Assembly (NCBI RefSeq): GCF_022230955.1
Contig: NZ_JAKKFI010000120.1
Span: 1 to 50,810, forward strand
Origin: Micromonospora cabrerizensis
Lineage (GTDB): Bacteria > Actinomycetota > Actinomycetes > Mycobacteriales > Micromonosporaceae
DNA length: 50,810 nucleotides
Direction of reading: 5' to 3'
Numbering within the stretch: the stretch's first letter is position 1; every line of letters begins with the position of its first letter. Positions 47,154 to 50,810 of this stretch are shown in pieces. The position numbers and the translations under genes were made by a program. The notes beneath the pieces are model-generated. The model did not search any database. It had not been told where the DNA came from and worked only from the letters and a program-made list of their open reading frames with translations.

Positions 47154-47870
47154 CTATGCCACGAAGCTGGAACGGCGTCGCCGTCCGATCAGGTAGCCCA
47201 CGCCGCCGAGGAGCAGAAGCGCACCGCCAATGCCGGCCACGGTCGCGGTGTTGGCACCGGTCACGGGCAGACCACCGCCCTCACCACCTTCGCCACCGGG
47301 AGCGGCCAGGCTGGCGGAGGAGGTGGGGGTCGGCACAGCGGTCGTCGTCGCGCTGGGCGTGACACTGGGGGTGGCGCTCGGTGTCGGTGACGCGCAGTCG
47401 AGCGCACGTGCGGCGTAGAAGCCGTCGTTCAGGTAGGCCAGGTAAGCGTCGACGGCCGCCTCGTCGAGGACCTTCTGCGCGGCCGCCATCACGTTGGTGC
47501 CGGCGTCCGTCATCGTCCGGCCCACCGAGACCCGCAGATCCGTCAACCAGGCCTTCTGCACGTCCGTCTTGAGGTACGCGCGGAGATCGTCCGTGGTGCC
47601 CTCCAGCCGCTTCCGTAGGGCATCGGGCAGAACGGGGAACTCTTTGGCGTCTGCCTCGTTCAGGATCCGGTAGGCCAGCAGCCGCAGCTCCCCATCGTTG
47701 GCGGTGTCCAGGTCGAAGGTGACGAGCTTGCGGATGTCCAGGTACACCTTGCGCTCGTCCGTCTGGCAGGCTGCGCCCAGCCTGGGCGATTCGGTCTGAG
47801 CCACAGCCGGCGCGGCCGGAATCAGAAAGGCCAGCGCTATGAGGGCGCCAGCCAGGGTCTTCGATCGCAT
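47154..47870 (-). CDS. LPXTG cell-wall-anchored protein, ALF-repeat-like
   Basis: This 238-residue surface protein has a signal peptide of about 25 residues (GALIALAFLIPAAPAVAQ), a central charged helical region (KLVTFDLDTANDGELRLLAY; ALRKRLEGTTDDLRAYLKTD; AAAQKVLDEAAVDAYLAYLN) of the kind found in short ALF-repeat proteins, a Ser/Thr/Pro linker, and a sorting signal LPVTG at residues 201-205 followed by a membrane helix and RRRR. Sortase should attach it to peptidoglycan. ATG 47870 has GGAGG upstream. Its ligand or role is unknown; no sortase gene is in the window. Confidence 0.88.
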   Translation of the reverse strand: MRSKTLAGALIALAFLIPAAPAVAQTESPRLGAACQTDERKVYLDIRKLVTFDLDTANDGELRLLAYRILNEADAKEFPVLPDALRKRLEGTTDDLRAYLKTDVQKAWLTDLRVSVGRTMTDAGTNVMAAAQKVLDEAAVDAYLAYLNDGFYAARALDCASPTPSATPSVTPSATTTAVPTPTSSASLAAPGGEGGEGGGLPVTGANTATVAGIGGALLLLGGVGYLIGRRRRSSFVA

Positions 47871-48100
47871 GTGGTCTTCCTCCCCGTGTCACGTCAAAAC
47901 ACGGGGATATTACCGTCAATGAACGGAAAGACAAGAAGTAATGGGCGGCCGTGAACTGAGCAATGAGCAAATCCCCTGGGCGACATCACTGCTCGAACCC
48001 CTCCACAAGGGATAAAAGACCCGCAGTAGAGATCATTTCGTGAGCGGAGTTGTGGACGAGCTTGCCGGCACTCGGGGCAGGTGGAGGCGGGTCGCCGAGT

Positions 48101-48238
48101 GTGATTACCACCCAAGCCCTCACCGTCAGCTCGATGCGTCTCGCGGTGAAGCTGGGGTTCTCGGAGGTGGAGCGGTTCGAGGCCTGAGACGCCGAGCAGC
48201 AGCTCGGCCTGCGGTCCCCGGTCACGCCGTCTGCGTGA
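48101..48238 (+). pseudogene. C-terminal remnant of a GNAT acetyltransferase
   Basis: The plus strand codes ITTQALTVSSMRLAVKLGFS then EVERFEA and an in-frame TGA at 48185, after which the same frame continues DAEQQLGLRSPVTPSA to another TGA at 48236. This is the pattern of a GNAT C-terminus (SxRLAxKLGFxEVERFEEYGAEQxxG) broken by a stop codon; the upstream two thirds are absent. The surrounding interval 47871-48310 otherwise holds no gene. Confidence 0.5.
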
Positions 48239-48310
48239 GTTTCCTGGCGAGCGGCGTCATCGGGTAACAGTCGACAACGATGGGGCCTCCCGCCCTGCGC
48301 GGCCGATCAA

Positions 48311-49588
48311 TCATATGTTCAGCGGACCACCGTTGCGTAGGGCGTCGTTCTTGATCGCGATGAGATTCGCTGAGACGTACGGGATGTTGTGCTTCTTGTG
48401 CCATTCACTCGGGAAGTACGTGACCAGGCGCGACGACTGGAATCGGCACTTTATTTCTGGTACGAACCGAGAATAGTTGGCGTCCGTGAAATACCAGAAC
48501 GAGTTCTCGTTGTAGAACGCCACGTGCGTCGGATCCTGGTAGGCGCCCCGGCCGTCGGTGCTGGGTGTCAACGACAACAGCATCCCGTTCGGCGCGAGCA
48601 GTCGGTACAACTCGTTGAACAGTGCGATTTTGTCCGGGATGTGTTCCAGGAAATCGACGGCCCGAATGACCCCGACACTGTTGTCCGGAAGGTCGACTCC
48701 CTTCGTAACGTCGCAGACCATGTCGACGCTCGGCCCGTCGTGGTAGTCCAGGCCGAGATACCCTTCCGGTTTGTTGTGAGCGGCACCGAGGTCGAGCGCC
48801 AGAAGTCCCTGTCGTCGTGACCAGGTCAGCGCATTCTGCTGAATATTTCGGTCGTAGATCTCCACAGTGCGCTGCTGGATCCGGGCGTTGAGATCTGGAA
48901 CGCGCTGCGTGTTCTTGGCATGCATTCGCTGTAGATAAAGGCACTTCTGAATGTGATGGAACTCGCTCACCTGGTAGATCCGAGCCATGAGATCGGCGTC
49001 GTCCGCGACGTCGAGTGACTCGTCGTAGCCGCCGACCTTCTCGTAGATGTCCCGCCGGAAGGCCCGCACATGGTTGGGGGCGTACCAGATGTAGCTCACA
49101 TTGTGCGGCGTCGGCGGTAACGCCCGGCAGGCCAGCACGTCGCGGCCGTCCACCTTCTCGTCGTAGTGCTGCCAGCCGAATGAACTCGCGAAACGGTCTT
49201 CACAGCGACCGCCGTCCTCCTGGATCTGCGCGGTGTCGCTGTAGACGAACCCCGCCGCCGGGTGGGCGTCGAAGGCGTCAACGATGTGTTGCAGGCAGTC
49301 GCTGCTGAGCAGGTCGTCGTCGTCAAGCTCGACCAGGATCTCTCCGGCAGCCTGGGCGCAGGCGAACCCCTTCACTGCGCCAACGCCGTTCAGGTTGTCC
49401 TGGACAATGAGGCGAATTCGGTCGTCCTGCGTCTCGGGCCGCCATCGAGACCCCTGGTTGAGAATGACCACCCACTCCCAGTCGGTGAAGGTCTGCGCGA
49501 GCATCGACCGGAAGCATTCATCGATGAAACGGGTGCGATTGCTCCCCGTGAAGACCGTCACGCGCGGTGTACGCATTGGAGCGATCAC
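48311..49588 (-). CDS. Glycosyltransferase family 2-methyltransferase fusion
   Basis: This 425-residue fusion has an N-terminal GT2 domain (VTVFTGSNRTRFIDECFRSM; DXD-type VELDDDDLLSSD; later YDESLDVADDADLMARI) to about residue 240, and a class I SAM methyltransferase (LDLGAAHNKPEGYLGLDYHD; VIRAVDFLEHIPDKIALF; FNELYRLLAPNGMLLSLTP) for the rest. It probably transfers and methylates a sugar. GTG 49588 overlaps the stop codon of the upstream TPR lipoprotein gene by 4 nt, so the two are coupled; ATG 49576 is an alternative start. Given the collagen-like protein in the same operon orientation, glycosylation of a surface protein is a plausible role (inference). Confidence 0.88.
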   Translation of the reverse strand: MIAPMRTPRVTVFTGSNRTRFIDECFRSMLAQTFTDWEWVVILNQGSRWRPETQDDRIRLIVQDNLNGVGAVKGFACAQAAGEILVELDDDDLLSSDCLQHIVDAFDAHPAAGFVYSDTAQIQEDGGRCEDRFASSFGWQHYDEKVDGRDVLACRALPPTPHNVSYIWYAPNHVRAFRRDIYEKVGGYDESLDVADDADLMARIYQVSEFHHIQKCLYLQRMHAKNTQRVPDLNARIQQRTVEIYDRNIQQNALTWSRRQGLLALDLGAAHNKPEGYLGLDYHDGPSVDMVCDVTKGVDLPDNSVGVIRAVDFLEHIPDKIALFNELYRLLAPNGMLLSLTPSTDGRGAYQDPTHVAFYNENSFWYFTDANYSRFVPEIKCRFQSSRLVTYFPSEWHKKHNIPYVSANLIAIKNDALRNGGPLNI

Positions 49589-50202
49589 CTACCCGCCGGT
49601 GTCGAGGACTTAGGGGTAGGGGTCGCGCGGTACTTCGCCGGAACGGCTGAGGTGAGCCCCTTGTCCAGCCGCATCGCCGCCTTGAAGGCGTCCCGCGCCG
49701 CTCCCTCGTCACCGGATTGGGACAGCAACATGCCGAGCCGGAGGTAGGCGGTTGACGACTTGTCATCGATCGACACCAGCTTGCGGTAGATGTCTACCGA
49801 CGTCGTCGGAGCCTTGCTCTCCAAGACGATGGCCTTGTTGTAGAGAGCCGGCTTGTAGTTGGCGTCAGCTGCCAATGCCTTGTCGTAGTTGCCGATCGCC
49901 TCGTCAGGCTGGTTGCGCGACTGCGCGATGAAGCCCAGGTTGAACCAGGCGAACTTGTTGCCGGCCTCGGCGGCGACCACCTTCTCGAAGGTGGCCTTCG
50001 CCGCGTCGATGTTGCCGGCCTGGCCCTGTTCGACACCCAGCTTCAGCAGGTCCGCCGGCGTACCCCCGGTGTTGCTGCCGTCGTTCGCGCTGTCGCTGTT
50101 GCTGGTTTGCGGCTTGTCCGCAGGCTTCTCGCTGCATGCCGCGACCCCGCTCAGCAGAACCGCGCCGCAGGCGAGTGACCCGAATATTTGGCGCATGCTC
50201 AT
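49585..50202 (-). CDS. TPR-repeat lipoprotein
   Basis: This 205-residue exported protein has a signal peptide with lipobox GVAAC and a Ser/Asn/Gly-rich linker. About four tetratricopeptide-like helical pairs follow (LLKLGVEQGQAGNIDAAKAT; AWFNLGFIAQSRNQPDEAIG; ALYNKAIVLE; TAYLRLGMLLSQSGDEGAAR), then a short Pro/Thr/Lys tail. It should be tethered outside the cytoplasmic membrane and serve as a protein-binding scaffold. ATG 50202 has GAGGAGAAGAA upstream; the open frame runs 90 codons further without support. It overlaps the GT2-methyltransferase start. Confidence 0.88.
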   Translation of the reverse strand: MSMRQIFGSLACGAVLLSGVAACSEKPADKPQTSNSDSANDGSNTGGTPADLLKLGVEQGQAGNIDAAKATFEKVVAAEAGNKFAWFNLGFIAQSRNQPDEAIGNYDKALAADANYKPALYNKAIVLESKAPTTSVDIYRKLVSIDDKSSTAYLRLGMLLSQSGDEGAARDAFKAAMRLDKGLTSAVPAKYRATPTPKSSTPAGR

Positions 50203-50261
50203 TTCTTCTCCTCGACGGTAACGGGGCGGTCCGACTTGCTGTTCCGACGGCTGCCCCACAG

Positions 50262-50810
50262 CTATTGGCCGTCCGCCCGGCCCGGCGTGTTGGCCGGAGC
50301 ATTCAACGCCACTGGCACGCTGAGCGAGATGCAGGACAACCAAATGTCGGCACCTCCGCCGGTGAAGGTGAACTGGTAGCCGCTGGTCGACAGCGGCTGG
50401 ATCAGCACCGGGTTGACGCCTGCACCCGACAGCTGATAGCCGGTTCCGACAGCAATGTCGCCGGGATCGCACCCGAAATTAACGGGGGTGTCCGCAATGA
50501 CGGTCAGCGGGCCCTGAATGTAGGCGGCCTGGATTCCGTTGCCCGCCACTCCTTGCGGGCCCTGGGCACCCGTGGCGCCCTGCGGACCCGGTACGCCCTG
50601 CAAACCTGGGGCACCTTGAGCGCCCGCGTCGCCCTGGACGCCTTGGAAGCCTTGTGCGCCTTGTGCGCCTTGCGCGCCGGTGGCGCCTTGGGCCCCTTGG
50701 AAGCCTTGCGCACCTGCGTCGCCTTGAGCGCCCTGGAAACCTTGAGCGCCCTGAGCGCCGGTGTCGCCTTGGGCACCTTGCGCGCCAGCCTCGCCCTGGG
50801 CGCCTTGGAA
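50262..50810 (-). CDS. Collagen-like Gly-X-Y repeat protein (5' end outside window)
   Basis: The visible 182 codons open in the right edge as Gly-X-Y triplets, mostly GAQ with GFQ, GDA, GAT and GPQ (for example GAQGAQGFQGVQGDAGAQ), for about 75 residues. They end in a compact non-collagen domain of about 90 residues (IQAAYIQGPLTVIADTPVNF; GYQFTFTGGGADIWLSCISL). That domain resembles a beta-sandwich head of exosporium or surface collagen-like proteins. The signal peptide and N-terminal part are beyond the window. It lies 59 bp upstream of the TPR lipoprotein gene in the same direction and may be part of the same operon. Confidence 0.85.
   Translation of the reverse strand, partial: FQGAQGEAGAQGAQGDTGAQGAQGFQGAQGDAGAQGFQGAQGATGAQGAQGAQGFQGVQGDAGAQGAPGLQGVPGPQGATGAQGPQGVAGNGIQAAYIQGPLTVIADTPVNFGCDPGDIAVGTGYQLSGAGVNPVLIQPLSTSGYQFTFTGGGADIWLSCISLSVPVALNAPANTPGRADGQ

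Overview
The window is high-GC actinobacterial chromosome, most likely from a Micromonospora-like member of the Micromonosporaceae. The evidence is the codon usage (GC-rich third positions), TAnnnT -10 boxes placed directly before start codons, many GTG starts, and gene order. The backbone follows the block Rv3644c-Rv3671 of Mycobacterium tuberculosis and the bldG-hppA-topA-tmk region of Streptomyces: EphE-like hydrolase, acs, Fic-like protein, HAD-IB phosphatase, 6C RNA, ssd/tad pilus genes, DEAH helicase, bldG plus anti-sigma partner, hppA, topA, MFS-tmk fusion, holB.

Layout. 1-2674: a long proline-rich SseB-domain protein (5' end cut by the window) and a coupled small protein. 2679-12098 (minus strand): EphE-like alpha/beta hydrolase, small lipoprotein, two tandem secreted M6 (immune-inhibitor-A type) metalloproteases and acetyl-CoA synthetase, separated by strong hairpin terminators. 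12300-15400: repeat-rich intergenic DNA, a degenerate Fic-like gene, a TetR remnant, a HAD-IB phosphatase, a 6C small RNA, a decayed tyrosine integrase and two DnaA boxes. 15406-21905: an overlapping ssd-tadA-tadB-tadC-pilin-tadE-tadE-like operon whose last gene has no stop codon until 21905. 21138-24632 (minus): LURP-one-like protein, a 69-residue protein and an MrfA-like helicase. 24728-32969 (plus): BldG-type anti-anti-sigma factor with its partner, H+-pyrophosphatase, a lipoprotein, a repeat-bearing hypothetical protein and topoisomerase I.

33127-38632 is accessory DNA between topA and tmk: TetR-ABM-SGNH hydrolase, then a lactone/alditol oxidase divergent from a TetR regulator, and a PLP-dependent alanine-racemase-fold enzyme. 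38782-44922 returns to backbone: MFS-thymidylate kinase fusion, DNA polymerase III delta', a YbaB/EspC-like/WXG-like trio that looks like an orphan type VII secretion substrate set, and a PSP1 (RicT-like) protein. 45026-46768 is a membrane-anchored metallophosphoesterase. tRNA-Thr(CGU) at 46914 marks the edge of a less conserved surface-protein region: an LPXTG-anchored protein, a GNAT remnant, a glycosyltransferase-methyltransferase fusion coupled to a TPR lipoprotein, and a collagen-like Gly-X-Y protein running off the right end.

No CRISPR array, intact insertion sequence, phage or biosynthetic gene cluster was seen. The most unusual items are the collagen-like/glycosyltransferase/TPR cluster, the runaway last tad gene, the integrase remnant beside the 6C RNA, the paired DnaA boxes in front of ssd, several proteins with lost catalytic residues, a group of large intergenic palindromes and seven apparent leaderless promoters. 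Start codons were chosen by Shine-Dalgarno spacing, overlap or leaderless promoter fit; functions come from motifs and remembered family knowledge, not database searches.
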